The position numbers and the translations under genes were made by a program. Positions 16,796 to 27,414 of a DNA stretch of 64,000 nucleotides are shown in pieces. The stretch covers positions 186,001 through 250,000 of the forward strand of contig NZ_CAJGBF010000001.1 of the NCBI RefSeq assembly GCF_904424705.1, written 5' to 3'. Origin of the DNA: Rossellomorea arthrocnemi (GTDB lineage: Bacteria; Bacillota; Bacilli; Bacillales; Bacillaceae_B). The notes beneath the pieces are model-generated. The model had not been told where the DNA came from and did not search any database. It was given only the letters and a program-made list of their open reading frames with translations. How positions within the stretch are numbered: position 1 is the stretch's first letter; each line of letters begins with the position of its first letter.

Positions 16796-18040
16796 TCATT
16801 TATTGATCAATACTGAGTCTGATTGAGTAAGTTTGATTTTCTCCCCACTTTTATAAACCGAATCAATCGCTGCTCTTCTTGCCACTGCTTCGGCTGTGCA
16901 GCTTGCATTCACCAGGACAAAGTCTGCTCGGTCTCCTACTTGCGGCCAGACCTGGTTCCCTTCGTCATTCAATGGAGTGATCCCCCCGGAAGCGTATTTC
17001 CAGGTACGGTTGATAGAGTACTCATCAATCAATCGAAACCGTTCAGCAAGAATGTTCAGCTTCTCGATCGTATTCCCGGTACCAAATGGGGACCAGTGAT
17101 CGGTCAGGCTGTCATGGCCCACGGACACCTGAAGACCGTATTGATCCAGGACCGGAACAGGAATGGTTGGACGATTAATCGGAATCGTGGTCGTAATATC
17201 CATCTCTTGATCTTTTAGAATGGCCATTATGTCCGTAAGAGCCTGTCCCTCAAGGTCACCAAGGGCTATGGCGTGGCTCAACGTGACACGTCCTTTCAAG
17301 TTCGCCTCTTTTGTAAAATCAGCTATGCGTTCAAACGTAAATGCTCCAAGTGTATCCGGATCATGAAGATGCAGATCAACACCGGCGTTATGCTCCGTTG
17401 CGATGTCAAAGGTCGTATAGAGGGATCGATCAATATGACGGTCCACTGTTGCCGGATCGACTCCGCCGACAAGGGTCGCACCATTTTTCATGGCTTCCCG
17501 CATCAGTTCCACAGAGTTGCTGCGCAACAGCCCGTGCTGAGGAAACGCCACAATGTCATAGGTAAGGTGCTGTTTATACTTTTCTAAGGCGTTGACCGTG
17601 ACTTCGAGATGCCTCAAACCGGAAGTCGGCTCGATATTGCAGTGGGTACGGATGTGGGTGTGGCCGTTTTGAAGCAGAAGCTCGATCATCTTTTCCGCCC
17701 GGTCCTGGGCGTATGGCAATTGCTTTGGAAGCAGTTCCTGTTCCTCTTCAATTCTTGTGAAAATTCCTTTTGTGATTGGGCGGCATGCCTTCCATGGTCC
17801 GCTGTAATAGGTTTTATCTATGTGGATATGCATTTCACGGAATGAGGGGAGAAGCAGCTTCCCTTGTGCATCCACGACTTCGATTCCAGCTTCGATTTGT
17901 GACTCGTCGTGCGTGATGGCCGTAATCTTTCCATTTTCTATTTTGACATGGGCACTCTCCGTCAGCGTTTTGATTACGACTTCATTTTCTTTCTCAAATC
18001 CTGTTTCCATTTTCACATTTTTCATCCATTTCGATTTCAT
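16796..18040 (-). CDS. Cytosine-deaminase-like amidohydrolase, copy 1
   Basis: A 414-residue paralogue of the next gene. It keeps the HxH pair (His71, His73 in REMHIHIDKTYY), the HTHIRTHCNIEP strand, the HLHDPDTLGAF motif and the aspartate in VGHDSLTDHWSP. Like its neighbour it has Asp where cytosine deaminases carry the catalytic Glu. Chosen start: the ATG eight bases after GGAGG. Tandem copies beside a binding protein and ABC transporter suggest two steps of one degradation pathway, or isoenzymes for related substrates. Confidence 0.75.
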   Translation of the reverse strand: MKSKWMKNVKMETGFEKENEVVIKTLTESAHVKIENGKITAITHDESQIEAGIEVVDAQGKLLLPSFREMHIHIDKTYYSGPWKACRPITKGIFTRIEEEQELLPKQLPYAQDRAEKMIELLLQNGHTHIRTHCNIEPTSGLRHLEVTVNALEKYKQHLTYDIVAFPQHGLLRSNSVELMREAMKNGATLVGGVDPATVDRHIDRSLYTTFDIATEHNAGVDLHLHDPDTLGAFTFERIADFTKEANLKGRVTLSHAIALGDLEGQALTDIMAILKDQEMDITTTIPINRPTIPVPVLDQYGLQVSVGHDSLTDHWSPFGTGNTIEKLNILAERFRLIDEYSINRTWKYASGGITPLNDEGNQVWPQVGDRADFVLVNASCTAEAVARRAAIDSVYKSGEKIKLTQSDSVLINK

Positions 18041-18108
18041 CAATTCAACCTCCAAGTTTTAGTGTGTAGTGGGATTACCGGATGGCGGCGATTACCCTCC
18101 GACTGACC

Positions 18109-19689
18109 CTATTCAATCGTTGCATTATTCACCATCAAGTAGTTGACGGCACTTAACCAGAAATCTTTCACTTCATTGTTGTAGACTGCTAAATGCTCGT
18201 AGTTCCGGATCGGGATGTAGACCGCTTCTTCCATTTCAATGTTCATGGCTTCTTCATACAGATCTTTTCTTACTTCCGGACTTACTTCTCTTCTTGCCTG
18301 CTCGATAAGCTCATCCACTTTTTCGTTTGTATAATAGAAGTGGTTTCCTGGAGACCCGTGGGAAGAAGAATGGAACAGGTTATATTGATTGTAGTCTCCA
18401 TCACCTGTTGCATTTCCCCATCCGCCGATGAACATATCATGTTCTCCGGTGTCGACGGCTTCAATATATGCACCATACTCAAGTACCTGAATGTTCACTT
18501 TGATCCCGATCCCCTTCAGCTGGGACTGAATGACTTCCGCCATATTGATCCGTTCTTTACGGTCACTCGTGATCAGCGTCAACTCAAGACCTTTTTCAAA
18601 TCCGGCTTCTTTCAATAGCTCCTTAGCGGCATTCGGATCATACTCATATGGTTTCACGTTGTCGCTGTGTCCGAATACTTTCGGACTCATGGCAGCGTTC
18701 GCCAATGTACCCACACCGTTATACACGCCTTTGATGATGGCTTCTCGCTCAACCGCCATGGAAATCGCTTGTCTCACTTTCACATTGTCGAAAGGCTTTT
18801 TCTGGGTATTGAATCCGACGTATTCAACGGCCAGGCCTTCTGTTCGATACAGATTCAATGTGTCAGAGCTTTCGATACGCTCAATTTCCGTCACCGGGAC
18901 TTGATCACTGATATGAGCTTCGCCGGTTTCAATCATCGCTAAGCGTGTTGCATCTTCTGGTACGACCTGAAACTCAATTCCATCGATCTTAGGCTCTTCT
19001 CCCCAGTACCCTTCATTTTTTGACAGGGTAATAGACTGGCCGGACTTCCAGGATTCAAAGACAAATGGACCGGTTCCGACCGGGTGCTTAGCCAGACTAT
19101 CAGGATTTTCCTTTATGGCTATCGGGCTCATGATGCTTCCTTCATTACTTGCAAGGATCGATAATAAAGGAGCGTACGGTGCATCAAGCTTAAACTGCAC
19201 TTTATTTTCATCAAGTACATTGATTTCTTTGATCATACCGAGCTTATCCTTTTGTGGGGACCCGGTGTTTGGATCCAATAAGCGATCGAACGTAACTTTG
19301 ACCGCTTCCGCATTCAATGCAGAACCGTCATGGAATGTGATTCCTTCATTCAATGTGAATTCCCACGTTGAATCATCCGGTTGCTCCCAGCTTTTCGCAA
19401 GTGACGGAACAATGTTCATATCCTTATCAAATGCCACGAGGGTTTCATATACCTTTTGATAGAGAACGTTGGCTGATGGGATATCCGTGATGAAATGAGG
19501 ATCCAAATTGGTGGCATCGGATAATCGGACGACTTTCAGTACCCCGCCTTCCGTTCCTCCACCTTGCTTACTTGCCGTTCCACTTTCTACATTACTGGTG
19601 GAACATGCCTGGGTGATGAGCATGATCATAACAATCAATAGTCCTGCGATCCCCCTAAGATACTTCTTCTTTTCTTTCAATTCCTCCAC
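18109..19689 (-). CDS. Peptide-type ABC transporter substrate-binding lipoprotein
   Basis: A 526-residue SBP_bac_5 family protein with an N-terminal signal ending in a lipobox (ITQAC). Family marks include LKVVRLSDATNLDPHF, EFTLNEGITFHDGSALNAE, GTGPFVFESW and NEGYWGE. It captures a solute outside the cell for the OppC/OppB/OppD/OppF-type genes read divergently. The GTG start gives a length matching a paralogue near 35.4 kb; longer starts lack a ribosome-binding site. Linkage to amidohydrolases suggests the ligand need not be a peptide. Confidence 0.85.
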   Translation of the reverse strand: MEELKEKKKYLRGIAGLLIVMIMLITQACSTSNVESGTASKQGGGTEGGVLKVVRLSDATNLDPHFITDIPSANVLYQKVYETLVAFDKDMNIVPSLAKSWEQPDDSTWEFTLNEGITFHDGSALNAEAVKVTFDRLLDPNTGSPQKDKLGMIKEINVLDENKVQFKLDAPYAPLLSILASNEGSIMSPIAIKENPDSLAKHPVGTGPFVFESWKSGQSITLSKNEGYWGEEPKIDGIEFQVVPEDATRLAMIETGEAHISDQVPVTEIERIESSDTLNLYRTEGLAVEYVGFNTQKKPFDNVKVRQAISMAVEREAIIKGVYNGVGTLANAAMSPKVFGHSDNVKPYEYDPNAAKELLKEAGFEKGLELTLITSDRKERINMAEVIQSQLKGIGIKVNIQVLEYGAYIEAVDTGEHDMFIGGWGNATGDGDYNQYNLFHSSSHGSPGNHFYYTNEKVDELIEQARREVSPEVRKDLYEEAMNIEMEEAVYIPIRNYEHLAVYNNEVKDFWLSAVNYLMVNNATIE

Positions 19690-19868
19690 TCTCCCTTTTC
19701 CGTATTGTTGGTGCCTATCTGCATTATAGAAAAGAATAAGGAAAAGGATTTTCAATATCTTTACCAACTTTTTAACTATTTTGACAATTCAATCTTATCA
19801 CCTTCCCTTTCCAACCCTCATCCTCTATCTTTGAATTACACACACCATTTCATTAAGGAGGAAAAGCC

Positions 19869-20774
19869 ATGTCGACCGAAATTAAAGTGGAAGAACTTCA
19901 ATCACCTATACTTGATTCAAAACCCGGCCTTTATGAAAAAAGGATCAAGCCTTTTTGGGAAACCTTTTCGAAAAATAAGGCAGCTGTCGTTGGAGGTGGG
20001 ATCATACTCTTCTATATTCTTATTGCTCTGTTTGCTCCTTTCCTTTCCGTCCATGATCCATATGCCATTCAACTGGACAATAAACTCGAGCCACCAGGGA
20101 CTGACCATTGGATGGGAACGGATGATAAAGGAAGGGATATTCTTGCAAGGATCCTCTACGGCTCACGCCTATCCATGGGAGTTGGATTTGCAGCTGTAGG
20201 ATTCGGGGCATTCTTTGGCATCATCATGGGATTGATTTCCGGATTCTATGGAGGTTGGATCGATACCCTCATCAGCCGGATCCTGGATGTCATGCTTGCT
20301 TTCCCTGGGATTCTATTGGCCCTTGCCATCATCTCTGCCCTGGGGCCGAGCCTTTTAAATGTCATGATAGCCGTCGGGGTGTTCTCCATTCCTTTATTTG
20401 CAAGAGTCGTACGGGGATCCACGCTCGAAACGAAGAAGCTCGAGTATATCGATGCCATCCGGTCCCTCGGCGCCAATGATTTCATCATCATCTTCCGGCA
20501 CATCCTGCCGAACATTTTATCTCCCATTATCATTCAAGGATCATTGCGACTTGCTACAGCCATCCTTTCAGCAGCAGGATTATCCTTCCTGGGATTAGGA
20601 GCACAGCCTCCCTCGCCTGAATGGGGGACGATGCTTTCCAGTGGAAGAGACTTTTTATTCACAGCCCCTTACATCGCCCTCTTCCCTGGGCTAGCCATTT
20701 CCATACTCGTACTTGGCTTTAACCTGTTTGGGGACGGGCTTCGGGATGCTCTTGATCCGAGACTGAAATCATAA
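19869..20774 (+). CDS. ABC transporter permease, DppC/OppC type
   Basis: A 301-residue inner component of a peptide-family importer. It has the OppC_N region with FSKNKAAVVGGGIILFYIL, then LEPPGTDHWMGTDDKGRDILARILYG, six membrane helices and the EAA loop region YIDAIRSLGANDFIIIFRHILPN. It pairs with the DppB-type permease 17 bases downstream. The start lies behind AAGGAGG. The gene order permease C then permease B is the reverse of the common B-C order. Confidence 0.88.
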   Translation: MSTEIKVEELQSPILDSKPGLYEKRIKPFWETFSKNKAAVVGGGIILFYILIALFAPFLSVHDPYAIQLDNKLEPPGTDHWMGTDDKGRDILARILYGSRLSMGVGFAAVGFGAFFGIIMGLISGFYGGWIDTLISRILDVMLAFPGILLALAIISALGPSLLNVMIAVGVFSIPLFARVVRGSTLETKKLEYIDAIRSLGANDFIIIFRHILPNILSPIIIQGSLRLATAILSAAGLSFLGLGAQPPSPEWGTMLSSGRDFLFTAPYIALFPGLAISILVLGFNLFGDGLRDALDPRLKS

Positions 20775-20791
20775 TTAAGGAGGAATACGAA

Positions 20792-21712
20792 ATGATACTG
20801 TACATTTTCAGAAGATTAATAGAAATCATCCCCGTCATCTTCGGTGTGACCCTGGTTGTTTTTCTCATCATGCAAATGGTTCCCGGAGATCCAGCCGTCA
20901 TACTGGCAGGAGAAGGAGCATCGAAAGAAGCGATAAACCAATTACGCACGGAGCTCGGTCTGAACCGTCCCCTCTATGTTCAATACGGAGAATACATCAT
21001 GAATGTGTTTCAAGGTGACATGGGAGAATCCTTAAAGAGCCAGCAGCCTGTCATCCAGGAAATCATGACGCGCTTGCCCATCACCATTGAGCTTGCCTTC
21101 TACAGCATTCTCATTACAGTGGTCCTTGGGATGACCGCAGGGATTATTTCCGCCATCCGGCCATACTCGGCTACAGATATTTCTGTCATGGTTGTTGCAC
21201 TATTAGGGATTTCCTTACCAAGCTTTTTTCTCGGTCTGTTATCCATCTATCTATTCTCGGTCAAGCTTCACCTTTTACCGGTAGCCGGGTGGGACAGCAT
21301 GCTGCACATCATCTTACCGGCCTTCACCCTCGGAGTCGGAGGAGCAGCCATCGTAGCCAGAATGACGCGATCCAGTATGCTGGAAGTCGTGAGGCAGGAT
21401 TATATCCGAACCGCTCAGGCAAAAGGGTTAAAAGGCTTTGCCATCATCTATAAGCATGCACTCCGTAATGCATTGATCCCCGTCATCACGGTGGTCGGTC
21501 TTCAGTTTGGGGCACTGCTCGGGGGGACGGTCTTAATCGAATCCGTGTTTGCCATCAATGGGCTTGGCCGAATGATTGTGGACTCGATCCGCACCCGTGA
21601 CCTTCCCATGGTCCAAGGCGGGGTCCTGGTCGCATCTTTGGTGTTTGTGATTGTCAATTTATTCGTGGATGTTTTATACCGATTCTTTAACAAGCGAATC
21701 GAACTTAATTAG
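20792..21712 (+). CDS. ABC transporter permease, DppB/OppB type
   Basis: A 306-residue permease starting [21 protein letters not shown], the typical OppB N-terminus. It has the periplasmic-side [12 protein letters not shown] loop and the EAA segment [23 protein letters not shown], which contacts the ATPase. It has six membrane helices. It forms the channel with the preceding DppC-type subunit and is followed 11 bases later by the ATPase gene. Confidence 0.88.
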   Translation: MILYIFRRLIEIIPVIFGVTLVVFLIMQMVPGDPAVILAGEGASKEAINQLRTELGLNRPLYVQYGEYIMNVFQGDMGESLKSQQPVIQEIMTRLPITIELAFYSILITVVLGMTAGIISAIRPYSATDISVMVVALLGISLPSFFLGLLSIYLFSVKLHLLPVAGWDSMLHIILPAFTLGVGGAAIVARMTRSSMLEVVRQDYIRTAQAKGLKGFAIIYKHALRNALIPVITVVGLQFGALLGGTVLIESVFAINGLGRMIVDSIRTRDLPMVQGGVLVASLVFVIVNLFVDVLYRFFNKRIELN

Positions 21713-21723
21713 GAGTGGTAAAC

Positions 21724-22719
21724 ATGAGTAAAAATGTGGTCCTGGAAGTAAAAAACTTAAAAACCCATTTCACTTCGAAAAAAGGAGTGACGAAAGCCGT
21801 GGATGGCATCGACTTTGTCCTTCATCAAGGGGAAACCCTTGGGATCGTTGGCGAATCAGGCTGCGGAAAGAGTATGACCTCCCTGTCAATCCTGCGCCTT
21901 GTCCCCTCCCCTCCCGGAAAAATTGTGGACGGGACAGTTGAACTGAAAGGAAAGGATATCCTTCAAATGTCCGACTCCGAACTGAGGAAGGTTCGTGGCA
22001 ACCAGATTTCCATGATCTTTCAAGAGCCGATGACGTCTTTGAACCCTGTCATTCCCGTTGGGGAACAGATTGCCGAAGCCATACGTGTCCATCAGAAGCT
22101 TGGGAGGAAAGAGGCTTGGGAGAAATCCGTCGAGATGCTCGAATTAGTCGGCATCCCCTCGCCCCGGCAAAGGGCGAAACAAGAACCCTTTCAGCTGAGC
22201 GGTGGTATGAGACAGCGTGTCATGATTGCCATGGCCCTTGCCTGTAACCCTGAGGTCCTGATCGCCGACGAACCGACGACTGCTCTGGATGTAACGATTC
22301 AGGCCCAGATCCTTGAGCTGATGAAAGACCTTCAGAAGCGATTGAATATGGGCATTATCTTCATTACCCATGACTTGGGAGTGGTGGCCGAATTATGTGA
22401 TAAAGTGGCGGTCATGTATGCGGGACAGGTAGTGGAGTATAGTTCGACGGAAGCATTATTCTCACACCCAAAACATCCTTATACGAATGGTCTTCTCTCC
22501 TCATTACCGAAGTTGTATGAAGACCAGGAAGAACTTCAAACGATGCCGGGCAATGTCCCATCCCCATATGATATGCCCAAGGGGTGCCGCTTTTCCCCCC
22601 GCTGTCCCCTGGCGACTGAGCAATGCCATGAGGAAGAACCACAACTTCATTCATTAGAGGACGGAAGCCAAATCAGATGCTTCTTATATAACGCCGAGAA
22701 AGAGGTGCAAATGACATGA
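21724..22719 (+). CDS. ABC transporter ATPase, DppD/OppD type
   Basis: A 331-residue ATPase. It has Walker [12 protein letters not shown], the Q-loop in [13 protein letters not shown], signature LSGGMRQRV, Walker [13 protein letters not shown] and the switch His in FITHDLG. The C-terminal oligopeptide extension contains the cysteine cluster [15 protein letters not shown], which in this family can bind an iron-sulfur cluster. The ATG behind GGAGTGG was chosen over an upstream GTG. Its stop overlaps the next start by four bases. Confidence 0.9.
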   Translation: MSKNVVLEVKNLKTHFTSKKGVTKAVDGIDFVLHQGETLGIVGESGCGKSMTSLSILRLVPSPPGKIVDGTVELKGKDILQMSDSELRKVRGNQISMIFQEPMTSLNPVIPVGEQIAEAIRVHQKLGRKEAWEKSVEMLELVGIPSPRQRAKQEPFQLSGGMRQRVMIAMALACNPEVLIADEPTTALDVTIQAQILELMKDLQKRLNMGIIFITHDLGVVAELCDKVAVMYAGQVVEYSSTEALFSHPKHPYTNGLLSSLPKLYEDQEELQTMPGNVPSPYDMPKGCRFSPRCPLATEQCHEEEPQLHSLEDGSQIRCFLYNAEKEVQMT

Positions 22720-23696
22720 CCGCAGTAATGACCGAGAAAAAGCCGATTCTTGAAGTGAAAGGACTGAAGCAGTATTTCCCTGTCAAAAGGGAATCCTTAT
22801 TCCAACCGAAACAAGTGGTAAAAGCCGTGGATGACATCCACTTCACCCTCTACGAAGGGGAAACCCTCAGTATCGTAGGAGAATCAGGCTGCGGTAAATC
22901 GACAACCGGACGTGCCATCCTACAGCTCGATAAACCGACAGAAGGAAGCATTCAATACAATGGTATAGAGTTAAACAGTCTGTCAAAGAAGGAATTAAGG
23001 AAGTTGAGGGGCGACATTCAAGTGATCTTCCAGGATCCGTTTGCCTCCTTGAACCCCAGACAAACCGTCAGAAAGATTCTGAAAGAAGCCATGTCCATCC
23101 AAAAGGTCCTTCCCCCTTCCAGGCAAGAGGAACGGATGAAGGAATTACTGGGATATGTGGGGCTTCCTATTACATCTCTGGACCGTCTCCCCCACGAATT
23201 CAGTGGGGGTCAGAGACAACGGATCGGAATCGCACGGGCTCTCGCCGTCAATCCGAAAGTGATCATTTGTGATGAAGCTGTATCCGCACTGGACGTTTCC
23301 ATACAGGCACAAATTCTGAACCTGCTCAAGAAGCTTCAGAAGGAATTGAAATTAACGTACCTTTTCATTTCTCACGATTTAAGTGTCGTCCGACATATAT
23401 CAGATCGGGTCATCGTCATGTATCTCGGTAAAGTAGTCGAAATTGGGACGAAACAGGAACTGTTTGAACATCCTACTCATCCCTATACCAAGGCCTTACT
23501 TTCTGCGATTCCGGTACCCGATTTTTCAAAGAAGAAGGAAAGAATTCTGTTAAAGGGTGACGTTCCTTCCCCACTTAATCCACCGCCTGGGTGTAAGTTT
23601 CATACCAGATGCCCCCTGGCAACGGATTTGTGTAAACAAGAACTTCCTACTATGACGGGGCATGGGGAACATTTTACAAGGTGCCATTATGTCTGA
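22716..23696 (+). CDS. ABC transporter ATPase, DppF/OppF type
   Basis: A 326-residue second ATPase of the heterodimer. It has Walker [12 protein letters not shown], the Q-loop [12 protein letters not shown], signature FSGGQRQRI and Walker [13 protein letters not shown]. Ala replaces Pro in the usual DEP(T/V) motif, as in many OppF proteins. The tail has the cysteine cluster [14 protein letters not shown]. It is coupled to the preceding ATPase by an ATGA overlap and completes the transporter. Confidence 0.9.
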   Translation: MTAVMTEKKPILEVKGLKQYFPVKRESLFQPKQVVKAVDDIHFTLYEGETLSIVGESGCGKSTTGRAILQLDKPTEGSIQYNGIELNSLSKKELRKLRGDIQVIFQDPFASLNPRQTVRKILKEAMSIQKVLPPSRQEERMKELLGYVGLPITSLDRLPHEFSGGQRQRIGIARALAVNPKVIICDEAVSALDVSIQAQILNLLKKLQKELKLTYLFISHDLSVVRHISDRVIVMYLGKVVEIGTKQELFEHPTHPYTKALLSAIPVPDFSKKKERILLKGDVPSPLNPPPGCKFHTRCPLATDLCKQELPTMTGHGEHFTRCHYV

Positions 23697-23765
23697 ACAT
23701 ATGTTCAGAATCGACATTTTCTTATAAAATAGAAAGTATGACTCATTCCTATAGGAGTTCTTCAT

Positions 23766-24533
23766 ATGATTACACAGGAATCCTTTTCTTTTTATATTAT
23801 GCTGTCCGTATTAGCCCCAATCATTGGGGCTTTTAGCTTATTATTTCTCTTTCTGTTTGAAAAACGATTGGATCAGCTGGAGAAGGAAAAGAATGAATTG
23901 CTTTTGAAGCAGGAACTGCAGGAAGCGAAATACAATCAATTGAACCAACAGATCCAGCCCCATTTCTTTTTCAATACACTGAATATCATTCTGAGCCTGG
24001 CACGGTTGAATCGGAAACAGGAACTAATTTCCGCCATCGAAGTGTTATCGAAATACTTCAAGTTTAAATATAAACAGACAGATCCCCTCATCACAATTGA
24101 AGAGGAAATTGAATACACTCAATATTATCTCGACATCCAAAGACTCAGATTCAGAGACCGATTGGATGTCGTCTGGAACGTAGAAGAAAGCTGCAAAACA
24201 TACCTCGTACCCCCTTATCTCCTGCAAACACTCGTTGAGAATGCCTTTAAACATGGCCTTGAAAGAAATCCCGGTCAAGGTAAACTGATCATTCTCCTCC
24301 ATGAGCAAATAAGCAGGGTGTACTTAGAGGTATGGAACAGCACGGCAACAGATTCTGACCGGTTGAATCATCATAAGAGTGACCGGGGAATTGGATTACT
24401 CAATATAAAGAAACGATTGCAAATGCTCTTTCCTGAAGAAGACATCCTCATTCAGCTGAATGAAGAAGCCAAAGGAACAAGCGTCCAGGTCTTCTGGCCA
24501 CGTACAAAAAGAGAGCATAATAATATGTCATGA
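23766..24533 (+). CDS. LytS/YesM-type sensor histidine kinase
   Basis: A 255-residue short kinase with one membrane helix at about residues 9-32 and no sizeable outside domain. A coiled linker follows, then the phospho-acceptor region NQQIQPHFFFNTLN and an ATP-binding domain with TLVENAFKHGLE and GIGLLNIKKRL. The lack of a sensor domain suggests it reads the signal from a partner, perhaps the transporters encoded beside it. It is followed by its AraC-type regulator and lies about 70 bases after the ABC operon. Confidence 0.85.
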   Translation: MITQESFSFYIMLSVLAPIIGAFSLLFLFLFEKRLDQLEKEKNELLLKQELQEAKYNQLNQQIQPHFFFNTLNIILSLARLNRKQELISAIEVLSKYFKFKYKQTDPLITIEEEIEYTQYYLDIQRLRFRDRLDVVWNVEESCKTYLVPPYLLQTLVENAFKHGLERNPGQGKLIILLHEQISRVYLEVWNSTATDSDRLNHHKSDRGIGLLNIKKRLQMLFPEEDILIQLNEEAKGTSVQVFWPRTKREHNNMS

Positions 24534-24546
24534 AGGAGGAAAGGGA

Positions 24547-25236
24547 ATGCATCTATTACTCGTTGACGATGAGCCCCTTGAACTGGAGCAGCTCGAATAT
24601 ATGATCCATGAGAAATATCCCTACTGGACCATTCATACAGCAGCGGACGCATCACAGGCCATAAAAGTCCTCACCGAATTCCCGGTCCGCCTTTCATTAC
24701 TCGACATCCAGCTTCCTGGTAAATCCGGGATCGAACTTGGGATGGAAATGAAGAAGGATGAACAGATTGACATCATCATGGTGACGGCCTTTCAATCATT
24801 CGATTATGCCCAAGCCTCCCTTCGTCTCGGGGCTAAGGATTATTTGACAAAACCGATTATTGAAGAAGAACTATTTCACGTTCTGGACCAATATAAATAT
24901 GCATCCATCCAGTCCCATATCGTCCAGGATGCATTAACGATCATCCATGAACAATACAACGAAAAGCTTTCCCTCTCATCCCTTGCGAACCAGATCCATA
25001 TCAACGGTACGTACTTGAGCAGAAAGTTCCACGAAGAAATGGGCATCAGCTTCTCTGAATACCTGAATAATTTCAGGGTCCAGGCCGCTCAGCGATTACT
25101 CCGGCAGGAGACAGAAAAGTCCATTTCCTCTATATCGGAGGAGTGCGGATTCAGCAGCCAGCATTATTTCAGTTCATTATTCAAGAAGCAAACGGGATGC
25201 ACTCCAAGAGAATACCGGATAAGAGAGAAGGGATAA
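24547..25236 (+). CDS. AraC-type response regulator (YesN-like)
   Basis: A 229-residue protein with a receiver domain at about 1-118 (LLVDDEPLELEQLE, phosphorylated Asp in LSLLDIQLPGKSG, conserved Lys in DYLTKPI) and an AraC/XylS DNA-binding domain at about 130-229, ending in SSLFKKQTGCTPREYR. The start is the ATG 8 bases after AAGGAGG. It likely activates the adjacent transporter genes and possibly the divergent catabolic operon. Confidence 0.88.
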   Translation: MHLLLVDDEPLELEQLEYMIHEKYPYWTIHTAADASQAIKVLTEFPVRLSLLDIQLPGKSGIELGMEMKKDEQIDIIMVTAFQSFDYAQASLRLGAKDYLTKPIIEEELFHVLDQYKYASIQSHIVQDALTIIHEQYNEKLSLSSLANQIHINGTYLSRKFHEEMGISFSEYLNNFRVQAAQRLLRQETEKSISSISEECGFSSQHYFSSLFKKQTGCTPREYRIREKG

Positions 25237-25239
25237 GCA

Positions 25240-26541
25240 ATGAAGCCACGGACATATCGTGAGTATATACAAGGAACCATCTCATTTGGAGTGGCTTATG
25301 GAGTCGTCACCCTCCTCGCCAGATGGGTGACAGGCAACACGATTTTGTCTTCCCCTGAAACCCTTGTGAAATATGGACTTCTCGGTGGAATCGGATATGC
25401 CATGATGGGAGCCATCGCACTCTTTCTATTCGGATGGATCACCCCCTATATCAGGGAACGTTTTCCAGACTCCATGACGATTGGGGATGTTTTGAAGGCG
25501 CGACTCCGGGGACGGTCATACTGGTTCGTCATGTGGATCCTGCTCCTGACAAGCCTGGATTCTCTGCTTATACAAGCACTCGGGGCAGGTGTTCTCTTTC
25601 ATTTCCTTCTGAAAACACCGATCTATGTAGGATTACTCTTTTTCTTTCTGTACTGCTTTCTCTTGTCTTTAGGGGGCATGAAGCAAATCCAACGCTTTGA
25701 GGGAATTCATATTTCATTTATATTTGCTGCCGTCATCCTGATTCCCGTTTATTTTTTTATTCAAAAAGGTATTTTTCCTGTTTACGATGGATTACTCCTT
25801 TATCATCCCTATTTATTATTTCTTAAACATAACGAAATCACCTTGTTCATCCTTACAGCATTGCTGATTGGATTTGGACAAGTATTGATCGACCGGGCGA
25901 GCTGGCAGCGCATCTATATCATTGAAAAATCCAAGGTCCGGACCTCCTTTATGATGGCGGGACTCATATGGGCGACCATCCCCCTCGCCTTCACCGCCAT
26001 TGTTCTGATCGCCGTTTACGGGCAGGGGTTTGAAAACATTTACTCGATCTTGAGTCAGCTTGTAGAGAAAATAGACTCACTGTTCCTTCTTCTCTTATTT
26101 ATCGGATGCTGCTTCAGTGCCATTGCCTCAACGGTGGGAGCGGAACTCCATGCCACATCGATCATGTTCATCCGTAATATGATGAATCATCGGTTCGATT
26201 GGAGTGAAGACCTGCAAATAAAAAAAACCTGCCTGGTGTCCGGCGTACTATCTCTTTTACTGTTTCTCATCAGCTCGATCTTGTCACCGAGTCTGATGGA
26301 GCTCATCTTCTTTTTTGCCCAGGTGTATGCAGCAATCATACCTACCATGTTGGTGGTCATTTTTTATAAAGAATCGGTTCCGTTGCTCGTCCCGTATTGT
26401 TCGTTGATTGGTTTAGGGATTGGGTTGATATCCCTCCTAAACTATAATTCGATCCAATCGACCTGGATAAGCTTTTTCGTGTCCAGTGGATTAGTGGTGA
26501 TATTACTGGCAATTAATGAGGTTCTGATTCATAGAAAATAA
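25240..26541 (+). CDS. Sodium:solute symporter-like permease
   Basis: A 433-residue protein with about twelve membrane helices. The segment GFGQVLIDRASWQRIYIIEKSK resembles the conserved D-R-x-x-x-Q-R helix of the SSS family, and LQALG/IQALGAGVLFHFLL-like and CCFSAIASTVGAELHATS segments are compatible. It is shorter than typical SSS proteins (about 500). It is encoded three bases after the AraC-type regulator, so it is probably a second uptake route for the same compound. Family placement is moderate. Confidence 0.6.
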   Translation: MKPRTYREYIQGTISFGVAYGVVTLLARWVTGNTILSSPETLVKYGLLGGIGYAMMGAIALFLFGWITPYIRERFPDSMTIGDVLKARLRGRSYWFVMWILLLTSLDSLLIQALGAGVLFHFLLKTPIYVGLLFFFLYCFLLSLGGMKQIQRFEGIHISFIFAAVILIPVYFFIQKGIFPVYDGLLLYHPYLLFLKHNEITLFILTALLIGFGQVLIDRASWQRIYIIEKSKVRTSFMMAGLIWATIPLAFTAIVLIAVYGQGFENIYSILSQLVEKIDSLFLLLLFIGCCFSAIASTVGAELHATSIMFIRNMMNHRFDWSEDLQIKKTCLVSGVLSLLLFLISSILSPSLMELIFFFAQVYAAIIPTMLVVIFYKESVPLLVPYCSLIGLGIGLISLLNYNSIQSTWISFFVSSGLVVILLAINEVLIHRK

Positions 26542-26694
26542 AACCACCATAGTAGCGGGCATAGACGACATTTATTCTCTTTTTTGGACTAAGCCATCTA
26601 CTATTACAGGATGGTATAACCTTATCTACAAAGCCCTATCGTGATAGAATACTAGATATAATGAAAATAGTAAAAATCATTCAGGAGGGAAAAA

Positions 26695-27402
26695 ATGACA
26701 GAATCAATGGAATGGAAACATGGTGCTCGGGGGCATTCATTCATCACTTCGTTTAGCGGAGGAAAAGATAGTGTTTTAGCCCTCTACAAAGCATCAAAAG
26801 ACGGAGATGCGATCGGCCTGATTGTAATGTTGGAGGAAGAAGGCAAGCGTTCAAGGTCACACGGGATGCCACCGGAGTTAATCCGCGCACAAGCGGATTC
26901 GATCGGTTTGCCTGTATTCACAGCAGCGGCCAGTTGGACAGATTATGAAAAAGTCTTTATGACCCTATTAGAAAAAGCAAAGAAACAAGGAGCAGAAGTG
27001 TTAGTAACGGGAGACCTTGATATGCCCGAACACGGCTGCTGGCATGAAAAAATGGCAAAGAATGCTGGCATGAAGCTTGGGATGCCTTTATGGGGAATGA
27101 ACCATCGTGAAGCTGTCGAAGAGTTCATCAATCTGGGATTTGCATCCATCGTTGTAACGGTTAATTTATCTTTGGGTATGCGCTCAGAGGATTTAGGCAG
27201 AACATTAACCCATGATTACATAAAGGAGCTTGAAGCACGCGGGATCGACCCTTGCGGAGAGGGTGGTGAGTTCCATACCACAGTAGTGGACGGGCCACTC
27301 TTCAAACAACCTGTTCCCGTAGTAAAACGGGAGATTTTGAAAGACGGAGAGTATGCATTCTTGCCGCTGGAGCTGGATAAGATGTCGGATAGGCTTGTTT
27401 GA
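26695..27402 (+). CDS. Dph6-like adenine nucleotide alpha-hydrolase (ATP pyrophosphatase)
   Basis: The 235-residue protein has the PP-loop SFSGGKDSVLALYKA near residues 18-33, the second conserved block VLVTGDLDMPEHGCWHEKMAKNAG and the family end block GIDPCGEGGEFHTTVVDGPLF. Eukaryotic relatives ligate ammonia to diphthine. Bacteria lack diphthamide, so the true substrate is unknown, and a link to B12 or amide metabolism is only a guess. It is monocistronic, behind AGGAGGG, with a shared terminator. Confidence 0.8.
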   Translation: MTESMEWKHGARGHSFITSFSGGKDSVLALYKASKDGDAIGLIVMLEEEGKRSRSHGMPPELIRAQADSIGLPVFTAAASWTDYEKVFMTLLEKAKKQGAEVLVTGDLDMPEHGCWHEKMAKNAGMKLGMPLWGMNHREAVEEFINLGFASIVVTVNLSLGMRSEDLGRTLTHDYIKELEARGIDPCGEGGEFHTTVVDGPLFKQPVPVVKREILKDGEYAFLPLELDKMSDRLV

Positions 27403-27414
27403 ATTGACCAAAAA

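Noticed and set aside
24460..24546. An N-terminal extension of the AraC-type regulator
   Set aside because: The extra residues overlap the kinase gene, and the receiver domain begins at the ATG at 24547, which has AAGGAGG at the right distance.
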